Below are positions 17,020 to 25,377 of a stretch of DNA of 64,000 bases, piece after piece (the first letter of the stretch is position 1; the number at the start of each line of letters is the position of its first letter). A program made the translations under genes and the position numbers. The notes below the pieces were generated by a model. That model was not told where the DNA came from. It did not search any database and was given only the letters and a program-made list of their open reading frames with translations. The stretch spans positions 1 through 64,000 of the forward strand of contig NZ_RSEJ01000004.1 in the NCBI RefSeq assembly GCF_009910675.1, given 5' to 3'. The stretch is from Photobacterium alginatilyticum (GTDB lineage Bacteria > Pseudomonadota > Gammaproteobacteria > Enterobacterales > Vibrionaceae).

Positions 17020-18036
17020 TTACCCCTGTCCCAGTGCTTTTTTCAAAGTGGCGATAAATTTGTCGATATCTTTGCGACTGATATCTAAGTGAGTCACCAA
17101 ACGCATCGGGTTTCCTGCACTGATTAATATGCCTTGCTCTTTGAGCGCTGTGACTAGCTGTGCTTGATCAATGGTTTGATCGACCTTGGCAAAGAGCATA
17201 TTGGTGGTTACATGATCGATGTTAACCTTAAAGCCTTCAATCTCTGCTAACTGTTGAGCGAGGTATTTTGCATTAGCATGATCATCAGTCAGTCGGTCGA
17301 TGTTTTCAGTTAGTGCAATCTTGCCAGCAGCAGCCAGAATACCTGCCTGACGCATACCGCCACCCAGGACTTTTCGCCAACGGCGTGCTTTCTTGATCAG
17401 TGAAGCGTCGCCAAGGACCAGTGAGCCAATAGGCGCACCCAAGCCTTTGGACAAGCAGATCGTCATCGAGTCAAAGTGTTTAGAAATTTCGGTAATATCG
17501 ACACCTAAGGCGACAGCTGCGTTATAGACACGAGCACCGTCTAGATGAAGTTTTAGTTCATGCTGGTCGACAAACTCCCTAGCCTGCTGCAAATAGGAAA
17601 GTGGTAGGATTTTGCCATTGATGGTGTTCTCAATACTCAATAGCTTGGTGCGGGCAAAGTGTGCATCATCCGGTTTTATGGCTGCTGCCAATTTTTTAAA
17701 ACATAAAGTACCGTCTTTCTCATTCTCAATAGGCTGAGGTTGGATAGAACCCAGTACGGCCGCACCGCCTCCTTCAAACTGGTAGTTATGAGCCTGCTGA
17801 CCACAAAGGTATTCATCTCCTCGCTCACAGTGCGCCATTAATGCGAGCAGGTTGGCTTGTGTTCCCGAGCTGCAAAATAGTGCTGCTTCAAACCCGTGTC
17901 GCTTTGCCGCCCACAGCTCGAGGTCGTTAACCGTTGGATCATCGCTGTACACGTCATCACCGACTGGTGCATTAGAGATGGCCTGACGCATTGCAAGCGA
18001 TGGCTGAGTAACAGTATCAGAGCGAAAATCTATCAT
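17020..18036 (-). CDS. ltaE: Low-specificity L-threonine aldolase
   Basis: A 338-residue PLP-dependent enzyme of the beta-eliminating lyase family, which cleaves L-threonine or L-allo-threonine to glycine and acetaldehyde. It begins with the diagnostic MIDFRSDTVTQPS, and the PLP lysine is in CLSKGLGAPIGS at about residue 199. HLDGARVYNAA carries the cofactor-contacting aspartate and arginine. The length is typical. It is monocistronic; an FNR/CRP-like half-palindrome lies about 90 bases upstream. Confidence 0.93.
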   Translation of the reverse strand: MIDFRSDTVTQPSLAMRQAISNAPVGDDVYSDDPTVNDLELWAAKRHGFEAALFCSSGTQANLLALMAHCERGDEYLCGQQAHNYQFEGGGAAVLGSIQPQPIENEKDGTLCFKKLAAAIKPDDAHFARTKLLSIENTINGKILPLSYLQQAREFVDQHELKLHLDGARVYNAAVALGVDITEISKHFDSMTICLSKGLGAPIGSLVLGDASLIKKARRWRKVLGGGMRQAGILAAAGKIALTENIDRLTDDHANAKYLAQQLAEIEGFKVNIDHVTTNMLFAKVDQTIDQAQLVTALKEQGILISAGNPMRLVTHLDISRKDIDKFIATLKKALGQG

Positions 18037-18123
18037 TACTTCGTCCTTAGGGTTCTTAACTGATTATCGTAATTAGGAATCTATCGAATGATTCATCTAA
18101 TAGTGATTATATGGCTACATACT

Positions 18124-18137
18124 GTGATCTAAATCAA
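18124..18137. promoter_or_regulatory. Weak FNR/CRP-like site
   Basis: GTGATCTAAATCAA (18124-18137) matches the FNR consensus TTGATnnnnATCAA at nine of ten fixed bases; TGTGA at 18123-18127 is also a CRP half site. It sits between the divergent ltaE and the small hypothetical gene. Single-site evidence only. Confidence 0.3.
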
Positions 18138-18238
18138 GCTTAACGGTGAATGATTGTGTTGTTTTTGTGAATCTTTATCGAGGGGGCTATATCTTGGCTA
18201 AAATATAAACAGGTTGGTTGAAGATGGAGGCAGAGATC

Positions 18239-18541
18239 ATGTTAGCTGAATGTCGGCAGTTTGTTCTGCCGGGTCATAATGAGTTACACGCTGAAGTAAC
18301 CGTTATTCCGACCGGGGAGTTAGAGGTAAACATTAAGGAAAATAATAATAGCCTTAAGGCTGATTTTGATGAGTTATATTTCTATTCAGCCGGTAAGGAA
18401 ACTGAATTGGTTTGCCGTGACCAATTAGGTGCAGAATCTGTTCGGTGGCATCTAAATCTTGCTAATGATGATGCCAGAGAGCTAGCCAAACTGATCGAAT
18501 CTGCTGAAGAAGAATATGAGACCTTAATGCGCGACCTGTGA
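18239..18541 (+). CDS. Small acidic hypothetical protein
   Basis: I choose the ATG at 18239 because GGAGG lies eight bases before it; earlier in-frame TTG and ATG codons (18218, 18224) would have no such site. The 100-residue product begins MLAECRQFVLPGHNELHAEV, is acidic, and ends with a helix EESYE-like stretch (AEEEYETLMRDL). It has no signal peptide or membrane segment. I do not recognise the family. It is a single gene between divergent ltaE and convergent LysR, with its own terminator. Confidence 0.7.
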   Translation: MLAECRQFVLPGHNELHAEVTVIPTGELEVNIKENNNSLKADFDELYFYSAGKETELVCRDQLGAESVRWHLNLANDDARELAKLIESAEEEYETLMRDL

Positions 18542-18581
18542 TAAACCGTTCTGATCTGGTGGTTCCTCAGAAATACAGTCC

Positions 18582-18613
18582 AAAGCCTTACTTATTGCAA
18601 GGCTTTGTTTTTA
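18582..18613 (+). terminator. Rho-independent terminator
   Basis: AAAGCCTT (18582-18589) pairs with AAGGCTTT (18599-18606) across a nine-base loop, followed by GTTTTTATTT. It ends the small hypothetical gene. Confidence 0.75.
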
Positions 18614-18620
18614 TTTGCTG

Positions 18621-19502
18621 TTATGAAAGTAATGTACGGATTTGTCTCATGAAGAAATCATACCGCTTGGGCAACGGGCGATGCTTTTTTCTGATCAGGT
18701 ATAAGTTTTCATAGACAGGCTTATCCAATGAAACTACATGGATTTTAGTTTGCTGAGGAAAGCAGGTTATGGCTTTTTCTGGCAGTACGGTATAGCCAAG
18801 ACCCAGAGAAACGGGGAGCAGGATCTGGTTGAGTTGATTGATATAGCCAGTGACTTTTAATGATTCGATGCTATTGAAGCTATGGTCAAAATTAGCCTGA
18901 ATAATTTGCCTTACGTAATGTTCGCCGTCAGGGTGGTTAATAAATCCAAGCTGGTTTAATTGTTCCATATTAATGACAATCTTTTCCATACCTGCGGGAA
19001 TAACTAGGCATAATTGCTCGGCACCTACTTTTTCTTGCTCTAATTCTGGAATGGCTACATTTTGCGTAATTATGCCAAGTTCAATTTGGTTGGTATTCAG
19101 GTTATCAAGGATCCGCTTGTTCGGAGCTGCCTCAAGTTGAATGGCGAGGTTAGGGTGAGTTTGCTGGTGCTTGAGGAAATGCGGATAAAGATATGTCGCC
19201 AGCGAGCCTGAACAAGCAATACGACATTCACCCGTAAAAGGGTCATCATTTTGTAATGCCTGGAACAGTGCTAGCTCGTCATCCTGGCGTCGACGGGCGT
19301 AGCGGTACAACGTTTCGCCAGCCGGGGTTAGCTCAAACCGTTTACCAAACCGTTGCAGCAACGGCGTACCGGTTTGCGTCTCCAGCTTCTTGATATGCTG
19401 GCTGACGCCCGGTTGAGTCATAAATAGCTTTTCGGCGGTTTGGGTGAAGTGTCCCACCTCGACCAGAGTAATGAAGGTTTGGAGCCACTGGGTATTTAGC
19501 AT
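18621..19502 (-). CDS. LysR-family transcriptional regulator
   Basis: A 293-residue regulator. The N-terminal winged helix (residues 1-60) has the typical FTQTAEKLFMTQPGVSQHIKKLE recognition segment, then the inducer-binding domain from about residue 88. It is most likely a one-gene unit, since its neighbour downstream on the same strand is the small hypothetical gene in the opposite direction. The target is not evident: the adjacent AAA ATPase gene is on the same strand and not divergent. Such regulators usually control a divergent gene, but none exists here. Confidence 0.88.
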   Translation of the reverse strand: MLNTQWLQTFITLVEVGHFTQTAEKLFMTQPGVSQHIKKLETQTGTPLLQRFGKRFELTPAGETLYRYARRRQDDELALFQALQNDDPFTGECRIACSGSLATYLYPHFLKHQQTHPNLAIQLEAAPNKRILDNLNTNQIELGIITQNVAIPELEQEKVGAEQLCLVIPAGMEKIVINMEQLNQLGFINHPDGEHYVRQIIQANFDHSFNSIESLKVTGYINQLNQILLPVSLGLGYTVLPEKAITCFPQQTKIHVVSLDKPVYENLYLIRKKHRPLPKRYDFFMRQIRTLLS

Positions 19503-19598
19503 GATTATTTGATAGTGAAAATTTATTAAAATAAGAATATTTGATAATTTTTATTTTTCAAGTGTTTAAGCCTTCTTGGAAACAAAGGGCTTTTAGTG

Positions 19599-20762
19599 CT
19601 ATTTATCCGGCCAATACCAGGCTGGTTCGTCCAGCATACCCTGACCGCGAATAGTGGTTTGTCCGAGTTCTTTGTCTAATTCGATAGCATGGCAGAGTGG
19701 GTGCTGGTTTAGTGCCGCTATCAGTCGGCTTGCGTGGGAGACTACCCATACCTGCGAGTTTTCCGAAGCATGAATGATGAGCTTGGCCAACGCTGGAAGT
19801 AGATCGGGGTGCAGACTTGTCTCAGGTTCGTTTAATACCATCAGGCTAGGTGGGCGAGGGGTAAGTAGCGCTGCAACCAACAGCAAGTATCTGAGTGTCC
19901 CGTCAGAGAGCTCGCTGCCTGTCAGTGGGCGTAATAAGCCTTCTTGATAGAACTCCAGTGAAAATCGTCCATCTTGGTGCTGAACAATGCTGATACTCGC
20001 GCCGGGAAAAGCATCATTAATGGCTTTGTCGAGGGCGTGCTTGTCTCCGATTTCACGAATTGTCTGCAAGGCTGCAGCCAAGTCTCTACCATCATGATGC
20101 AGGACTGGTGTGCGGGTCCCCAGCTGCGGTTGCCGGGCTGGTGCTTCTTTGTCTGTACGGAAGTGATCGTAAAAACGCCAGCTCCGGATACGTTCCCGCA
20201 TATGGAAGACTTCAGGTGCCGTAGCAGGATCAGCAATCTGATCGAACATACTGTTAAAATGGCTGATATGTTGTGAAGCGACTTTCCAGCTTCTATTCTC
20301 GCGGATTTTTATGAGCGGCCCCTTACGAGCCACTAACTGGGTTGCGGGGCGGTAGAATGGTCCGCTCCAGATACTTTCCTGTTTGATTTCAGGATCAAGG
20401 CGAAATGCGGAGCGAGACGGCTCAGGTAATCCCAGGGAGATCGAGTAGCCGAAATCCTCGGTAGAAAAACCGAGTCGTAGCCGTTTGACTTCTTTCCTGA
20501 CAACATCCTGAACCGGTACTTCACCGCGGCGCATCGCAGGTGACAGGCTTTCTGGCCCTGCCCAAAAGGTTGAATCCAGTCCGCCCTCGGCAGCCAATGA
20601 ATTGACAACGCCACCTTGTGCCGTATCAGCCAATAACCGAAGCGCACGGTACAAGTTGGATTTACCGCTGCCATTTGCTCCGGTAATCACATTAAGTGGG
20701 CCGAGCGGCATCGTTAGCTGAAGGATGGAGCGGTAGTTACTGATAGATAAGGTGGTGATCAT
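19599..20762 (-). CDS. AAA-family ATPase (RecF/SMC-like, single protein)
   Basis: I take the ATG at 20762 (387 residues, MITTLSISNYRSILQL), because the longer frame has an unlikely leader. Walker A is TGANGSGKSN near residues 27-36; the ABC-like signature region is GSELSDGTLR; Walker B is LMVLNEPETSLHP; the switch histidine is in VVSHASRL. The ATPase halves are separated by about 230 residues, too short for a coiled coil. This is a widely distributed chromosomal family of unknown role. No nuclease (TOPRIM) domain or toxin partner is adjacent, so I do not call it a defence system. Confidence 0.78.
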   Translation of the reverse strand: MITTLSISNYRSILQLTMPLGPLNVITGANGSGKSNLYRALRLLADTAQGGVVNSLAAEGGLDSTFWAGPESLSPAMRRGEVPVQDVVRKEVKRLRLGFSTEDFGYSISLGLPEPSRSAFRLDPEIKQESIWSGPFYRPATQLVARKGPLIKIRENRSWKVASQHISHFNSMFDQIADPATAPEVFHMRERIRSWRFYDHFRTDKEAPARQPQLGTRTPVLHHDGRDLAAALQTIREIGDKHALDKAINDAFPGASISIVQHQDGRFSLEFYQEGLLRPLTGSELSDGTLRYLLLVAALLTPRPPSLMVLNEPETSLHPDLLPALAKLIIHASENSQVWVVSHASRLIAALNQHPLCHAIELDKELGQTTIRGQGMLDEPAWYWPDK

Positions 20763-20922
20763 CACTAGACCTGTATAAATAAACAGTAATCGTGATGTTA
20801 GTGTAAAACGAATAAGAGAGCAACTTTGCTTTATGAATGTTGTGTTCATGTTTGATTCATTTTCATTCAGCTAGACTGCAAACCATAGAAATGAAGATGA
20901 CTGAGAAATAAAGAGGCTCAAT

Positions 20923-21213
20923 ATGAAGAATTTTGTAGCAAGCGTTCTGGCACTTGTTGTTGGTTTTTTCACGGTGACATTTGCAGCGATTATGGGATTG
21001 TTCATTGGTATAGCAGCGCTTATCGCCCGACCATTTATTAAAAAGAAGGTCGAAGCCGCATATGCCGAAGCCGTTAAACAACAGGGCGGCGATTATACTG
21101 CCAATTCAACAGTGATTGACGGTGAATATGATGACATCACCAACAGGTCTCAGGCACAAAGCCAGAGCCAAACGGGCAATCACAACATGAACCAGATGGC
21201 TCAGTCACTTTAA
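20923..21213 (+). CDS. Small membrane protein of unknown function
   Basis: The 96-residue protein has one or two membrane segments in residues 3-38 (FVASVLALVVGFFTVTF and the following IGIAALIARPF), then a basic KKK stretch and a hydrophilic, glutamine- and asparagine-rich tail (SQAQSQSQTGNHNMNQ). I do not recognise a family. AAGAGG precedes the ATG. It is divergent from the AAA ATPase gene and ends at a very strong terminator, which suggests considerable transcription. Confidence 0.7.
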   Translation: MKNFVASVLALVVGFFTVTFAAIMGLFIGIAALIARPFIKKKVEAAYAEAVKQQGGDYTANSTVIDGEYDDITNRSQAQSQSQTGNHNMNQMAQSL

Positions 21214-21240
21214 ACTAATCGCATCCTGTTAAGCATTAAA

Positions 21241-21276
21241 AAAACGCCAGCGAATATATTCGCTGGCGTTTTTTCC
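21241..21276. terminator. Strong bidirectional terminator
   Basis: AAAACGCCAGCGAAT (21241-21255) pairs perfectly with ATTCGCTGGCGTTTT (21258-21272), with A-run and T-run on either side. It serves the small membrane protein gene and the convergent chemoreceptor gene. Confidence 0.9.
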
Positions 21277-21315
21277 TATCTTGAACAGCCCGGTTTATAG
21301 GGGGTACTGTTTCTC

Positions 21316-23193
21316 TTAGATCCTAAACTTGCTGACTTCGGAGTTAAGGTGCTGCGCGATGTCATTAAGCTCTTCAGACATCTTCTGAGCATCCTGTGCT
21401 TCGGTAGAAAGCTGGTCAGAGACATCATTGACTGCCTGAGTATTGCGGCTAATTTCATCAGTTACGGCACGTTGCTCTTCGGCCGCACTTGAAATCTGGG
21501 TTGCCATATCAGAAATATGCTGAATAGACTCGGTAATGCGCTCTAGGGCATTGGTTGCATTTTTGGCATCGTCAACACTGCTCGTGGCCAGAGACTGGCT
21601 CTGCTGCATGGTTTCAACCGCGCTGTGGGTGTTGCGTTGCAATGTTTCAATCATGCCACGAATTTCTTCGGTCGAGCTGTGTGTGCGTTGCGACAAGACG
21701 CGAACTTCATCAGCAACGACTGCAAAGCCGCGGCCTTGTTCGCCTGCACGAGCGGCTTCGATTGCCGCATTGAGGGCAAGCAAGTTTGTCTGCTCGGCGA
21801 TATCCTGAATGGTTGAGAGAATGGCGTTGATGCCCTGAGCGTTGTTCTCAAGTTCTTTGATGATGCTTGCGGCATCTTCAACATGGTCGGCAAGGTAAGT
21901 GATCGACTGCTGGTTTCGGCTGATCACCTGCTTGCCTTCATTACAGTTATCTTGAGAGGCAACGGCAGCTCCGGCAGTTTGCTCGGCGTGGCTGGCGACT
22001 TCTTGTGCCGTCGCTGACATTTCATGGATCGCCGTTGCAATCTGAGAAATCTCGTTTTGTTGCAGGTTTAACGCTTCGCTGGTTTGTAATGCCAGCTCGT
22101 GGCTGTCTTTGGCCTGTTGTGAAAGATGTTCCGATGAGCCAGAGATACCTGTAATAGAAACATGCAGCTTTTCAATGAATGCATTGACGTGCTGCCCAAG
22201 GCGACCGATTTCATCGTCTTGATCGAAGTTAAGGCGGCGAGTCAGATCACCGTTGCCGTGCGAGAGATCAGCCATGGCTTCAGAAAGGGTATCGAGCGGC
22301 TTCATTGCACGTGAAATAAGAGCCGTCGCTACACCTAATACTAATACCAACTGGATAATAGCGCTGATGATGGCATCGATAAGTGCTTCGCTGACATGAG
22401 CGAAAGCAACCGATTTATCGAGTACCAGCGAGAAGTACCAGTCCGTACCAGGAACTTGCTGAATACTCATCAGGCTATCGACGCCCGATACATTCAGTGT
22501 GACAAGGTCACTCTGCGATGCCACTTTACGGATAAGGCTAGCATTGAATGCCGGGTTCATCTCCGAGGTCGGCTTGAGTGTCAGAGACTGGTTAGGGTGG
22601 GCGATTATCGTTCCCTCACCGTTGAACAAAGTGGCAAAAACGCCGTTCTGATTAATGGCAAGAATATCTTTCACCAAGGCATCAATAGACACATCACCGG
22701 CAATGACACCGCTATTCATTTGAGCATTAAATGGCTGAGCAACGGTGATAACCAATTTGCCTGAAGAAGCATCATTATATGGAGTGGTAACGACGAGTCC
22801 GTTTGCAGCCGTTGCATCTTTATACCAAGGTCTTTGACGGGGATCGTATCCGGCAGGAAAGTCGACAGGGGTTCCGGTGATCATATCCCCTTGTCGAGTA
22901 CCGGCGTAGACCAAATCAAAATCACCAGAGGCAATAGCCTGCGCCAAAGCGGCCGTCGGCTCGGCATTTTGATTAAAGCTGTCAATCGAGGCCTGAACGA
23001 TCTTCGTTTTGCTATCAAGCCACTGGCTGATCGCACTGATATTTGATTGGGTGAGTGAGCTTGCTAACTGTTGAGTTGAACGGTTAGCTTCTTCAGTTAG
23101 TCGCTCGCTGGTGAGCCAAGTCTGCACTGCGGCGATAAGAAGAATGATTCCTGCAAATGTAAGGGAAAGTTTGTGTTTAATAGAAAGGTTCAA
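21316..23193 (-). CDS. Methyl-accepting chemotaxis protein with Cache-type sensor
   Basis: A 625-residue chemoreceptor. One membrane segment near residues 10-28, a large periplasmic sensor (about 30-270; RQRPWYKDA and ITVAQPF mark a dCache domain), a second membrane segment near 275-298, HAMP, and the cytoplasmic signalling hairpin with [20 protein letters not shown] near residue 480. It should sense a small ligand and control the CheA kinase. The start is a TTG preceded by GAGGA at eight bases, an uncommon start that may lower expression. It is monocistronic. Dipicolinate or amino-acid ligands are common for dCache sensors, but the ligand here is unknown. Confidence 0.92.
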   Translation of the reverse strand: MNLSIKHKLSLTFAGIILLIAAVQTWLTSERLTEEANRSTQQLASSLTQSNISAISQWLDSKTKIVQASIDSFNQNAEPTAALAQAIASGDFDLVYAGTRQGDMITGTPVDFPAGYDPRQRPWYKDATAANGLVVTTPYNDASSGKLVITVAQPFNAQMNSGVIAGDVSIDALVKDILAINQNGVFATLFNGEGTIIAHPNQSLTLKPTSEMNPAFNASLIRKVASQSDLVTLNVSGVDSLMSIQQVPGTDWYFSLVLDKSVAFAHVSEALIDAIISAIIQLVLVLGVATALISRAMKPLDTLSEAMADLSHGNGDLTRRLNFDQDDEIGRLGQHVNAFIEKLHVSITGISGSSEHLSQQAKDSHELALQTSEALNLQQNEISQIATAIHEMSATAQEVASHAEQTAGAAVASQDNCNEGKQVISRNQQSITYLADHVEDAASIIKELENNAQGINAILSTIQDIAEQTNLLALNAAIEAARAGEQGRGFAVVADEVRVLSQRTHSSTEEIRGMIETLQRNTHSAVETMQQSQSLATSSVDDAKNATNALERITESIQHISDMATQISSAAEEQRAVTDEISRNTQAVNDVSDQLSTEAQDAQKMSEELNDIAQHLNSEVSKFRI

Positions 23194-23649
23194 GCTACCG
23201 TTCCTCTCGGTTTTTGGTACTTATGTACTGCATCGTATGTGTTATCCATTCATCAAAAAATGGTACTCAGTTGTTACTGGACATGTTGCAAGGTGTGGTT
23301 GCCCAGATGTTCTTGTCATGCCATTTCTTGCGGTATTTTGTCACAAATTTGACTGTTGTTGGACTTTTATAATGTGGAATTTTTACAATATTAAGTGTTT
23401 TCAGCTTAAAAAGTTAATTGATATCTTGCATAAAATATGATGGTTAACACATACGGGCAGTATGCTGAATGAACAGGGCTGGTGTGGCTTGAGCGGTATC
23501 TGAACAGGGCTTGGGCGTACAGCTCTGTTATTTAATGAGAAACTGAGAAGTGGCATATTTTAGTCAATGCTTTTTACTGCAACTCAGCGCCCAGTGCCAA
23601 TGGCTTTTTGGTTGCTTAGCGTCAAAAAAATGGTGTTAAGTCTTTGTTG
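23194..23649. other. Intergenic region upstream of the chemoreceptor gene
   Basis: About 450 bases without a credible gene. An 11-base direct repeat, TGAACAGGGCT, occurs at 23470-23480 and 23501-23511. No flagellar (sigma-28) promoter was recognised by eye. The rest is AT-rich and shows no other clear structure. Confidence 0.4.
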
Positions 23650-24192
23650 TCAGTTTCGGTAGTGCTTATTGAGGCAACCAAGAAAATCATTCAGATCTTT
23701 GTTCTTGGCGGTGAAATGGTAACGCTCGTTAGAAGCTCTAAGTTCAAGGTGTCCTTTGTCTTGTTTTACCAGCTTAGTAAAGACATCAAAAGCTTGTCTG
23801 TCGCTGGTTCCACCTAACATAACCAACCGTGTTACACTGTATTCATCTCGTTTCTTTCGCCAGTTCGCGGTGAAGATCTCTACAGGTTGTCCCATACGGT
23901 AATAGCTAATATTTTCAAAGCCTTTTGGGTGATTGATGTCCGCTTTAATTGCGACATAACGTTGCCTGTGGATGTTGTCTGTGATCATTGCTAACTGAAG
24001 CTTACTTTCGAACTTTTTTTCTTCATTTTTCTTCAGATGGTATAGATCCAGGCGACAGCTTTTTTCATTTAGTTGGGTTGTGCTTGTTGGAAGTAATTCA
24101 GCTTGAGTGGGAAAAGATATTACATAGAGGAAGAGAATCGCCAACTTGTACCAACGCGTAAAAATGAAACAACCCATGCCACTTAACCCCAT
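23650..24192 (-). CDS. Exported hypothetical protein
   Basis: The 180-residue product begins with a hydrophobic segment (about residues 10-30, ending in TQAEL) that looks like a signal peptide after a longer start. A second in-frame methionine could give a shorter leader. The rest is hydrophilic and basic, with two cysteines (KSCRLDL and FLGCLNKH) placed to form a disulfide. I do not recognise a family; phrases such as MLGGTSDRQAFDVFTKLVKQ suggest a small alpha/beta fold, similar to many unnamed Vibrionaceae proteins. It is transcribed alone. Confidence 0.6.
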   Translation of the reverse strand: MGLSGMGCFIFTRWYKLAILFLYVISFPTQAELLPTSTTQLNEKSCRLDLYHLKKNEEKKFESKLQLAMITDNIHRQRYVAIKADINHPKGFENISYYRMGQPVEIFTANWRKKRDEYSVTRLVMLGGTSDRQAFDVFTKLVKQDKGHLELRASNERYHFTAKNKDLNDFLGCLNKHYRN

Positions 24193-24277
24193 AATTAAGA
24201 TGCTCAGGCAAAGCTTAGTAACGGAGTACTTTTTCTATGTGTCTCATTTTAAAAACAAATCGCAAATAAGCGAATTT

Positions 24278-25255
24278 TTATGGATTATAAATTTTAGCTT
24301 TGACCATTCGGCGGTATTGGCTTGGGGTAATGCCAAACTGACGGTGAAAGCGGGTCGAGAAGTGGTAGGCGTCTTTATAGCCGACTTGTTCAGCGACATC
24401 TTGTACTGACATGCCAAAGTCCCGCAGAAGTTGCTGGGCGGCCTCCATTCGTATTTTCTGCAGGTATTGGTGCGGTGATTCGCCTACTTGATCTTTGAAT
24501 TTGCGATTGAAGCTCCTAAGCGGCAAACCACAATGATCGGCGACATCCTGTGCGGTGATGCTACTGGATAGTTGTCGTTTCATCCAATCCTGGGCTAAGG
24601 CTATGGATTCATCAAACTGGAGCTGGCCGCCAATTTGATAAAAGGGTTGCTGGGTGGATTTTGATATTTCGTGGCCAAAATGCGTTTCTATAGTTCCTGC
24701 GATCTTCTGGCCGAAGTTTTCCGTGATCAGGTAGAGAATCATCTCTGACTGCGAGTTGATACTACCGGTACAAAATAATCCATTGGCCTCAGTAATAGAT
24801 GCCTGCCTGTTTAGGGTGATAGCCGGATAGCGGGCCGAAAATTGCTCGTAGTAATACCAATGTGTGGTTGCCACCTGATTTGTTAACAGGCCTGTTTCGG
24901 CAAGCCAGATAACTCCTGTACCTGTAGCTACAAGCTTGGCACCTTGTTGGTACTGGCGTTTGAGCCAGGGAATGATTTCAGGATGTTGACGTATAGAGGC
25001 CAGCGGATTTCCCCACATTGGCGGTAAAATAACAAGGTCAAATGTATTCAAATCATCAAAGGTCGTATCAGGTTGTAGTTTAAGGCCTGCAGGTACTTTG
25101 GGTGGGGTGAGGGTAGGAGCAACGACTTTGATATCGAAAGGTTTTTTACGTTGAAGCTGACGGGGGCGCAAGCTGGCAGCGCTGCTTAGCATTTCGGCTG
25201 CCAGAGAGATGCCGGTAATAAGTGCGCGAGGGTATAAAACAAATCCTACTCTCAT
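24278..25255 (-). CDS. AraC-family regulator with GlxA-like (DJ-1/PfpI) N-terminal domain
   Basis: A 325-residue protein. Residues 1-195 form a class-I amidotransferase-like domain, with LVILPPMWGNPLA and VATGTGVIWLAETG at the nucleophile position; the elbow cysteine is replaced here, so catalysis is unlikely. Residues 215-320 hold two AraC helix-turn-helix motifs (VADHCGLPLRSFNRKFK and VAEQVGYKDAYHFSTRF). Such regulators typically sense a metabolite. The gene is divergent from fabY, with 122 bases between the starts, so fabY is the obvious first target to consider. Confidence 0.87.
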   Translation of the reverse strand: MRVGFVLYPRALITGISLAAEMLSSAASLRPRQLQRKKPFDIKVVAPTLTPPKVPAGLKLQPDTTFDDLNTFDLVILPPMWGNPLASIRQHPEIIPWLKRQYQQGAKLVATGTGVIWLAETGLLTNQVATTHWYYYEQFSARYPAITLNRQASITEANGLFCTGSINSQSEMILYLITENFGQKIAGTIETHFGHEISKSTQQPFYQIGGQLQFDESIALAQDWMKRQLSSSITAQDVADHCGLPLRSFNRKFKDQVGESPHQYLQKIRMEAAQQLLRDFGMSVQDVAEQVGYKDAYHFSTRFHRQFGITPSQYRRMVKAKIYNP

Positions 25256-25377
25256 GATGACATGCCTATTTTGTATGTAATGGCCGGATTGTTGGTAATT
25301 TTGGCACGAATGCTAGGTGAATGAACAGTGTAAATTGGTACCCTATGGCCAATTGATTATATTGATGTAGGTTTAGG

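Noticed and set aside
19599-20762. AAA ATPase as part of a phage-defence system
   Set aside because: No TOPRIM, nuclease, HNH or toxin partner next to it; neighbours are ordinary genes. Reported only as an ATPase.
23111-23440. 109-residue plus-strand frame opposite the chemoreceptor start
   Set aside because: Overlaps the chemoreceptor N-terminus on the other strand, has no ribosome binding site, and looks like chance.
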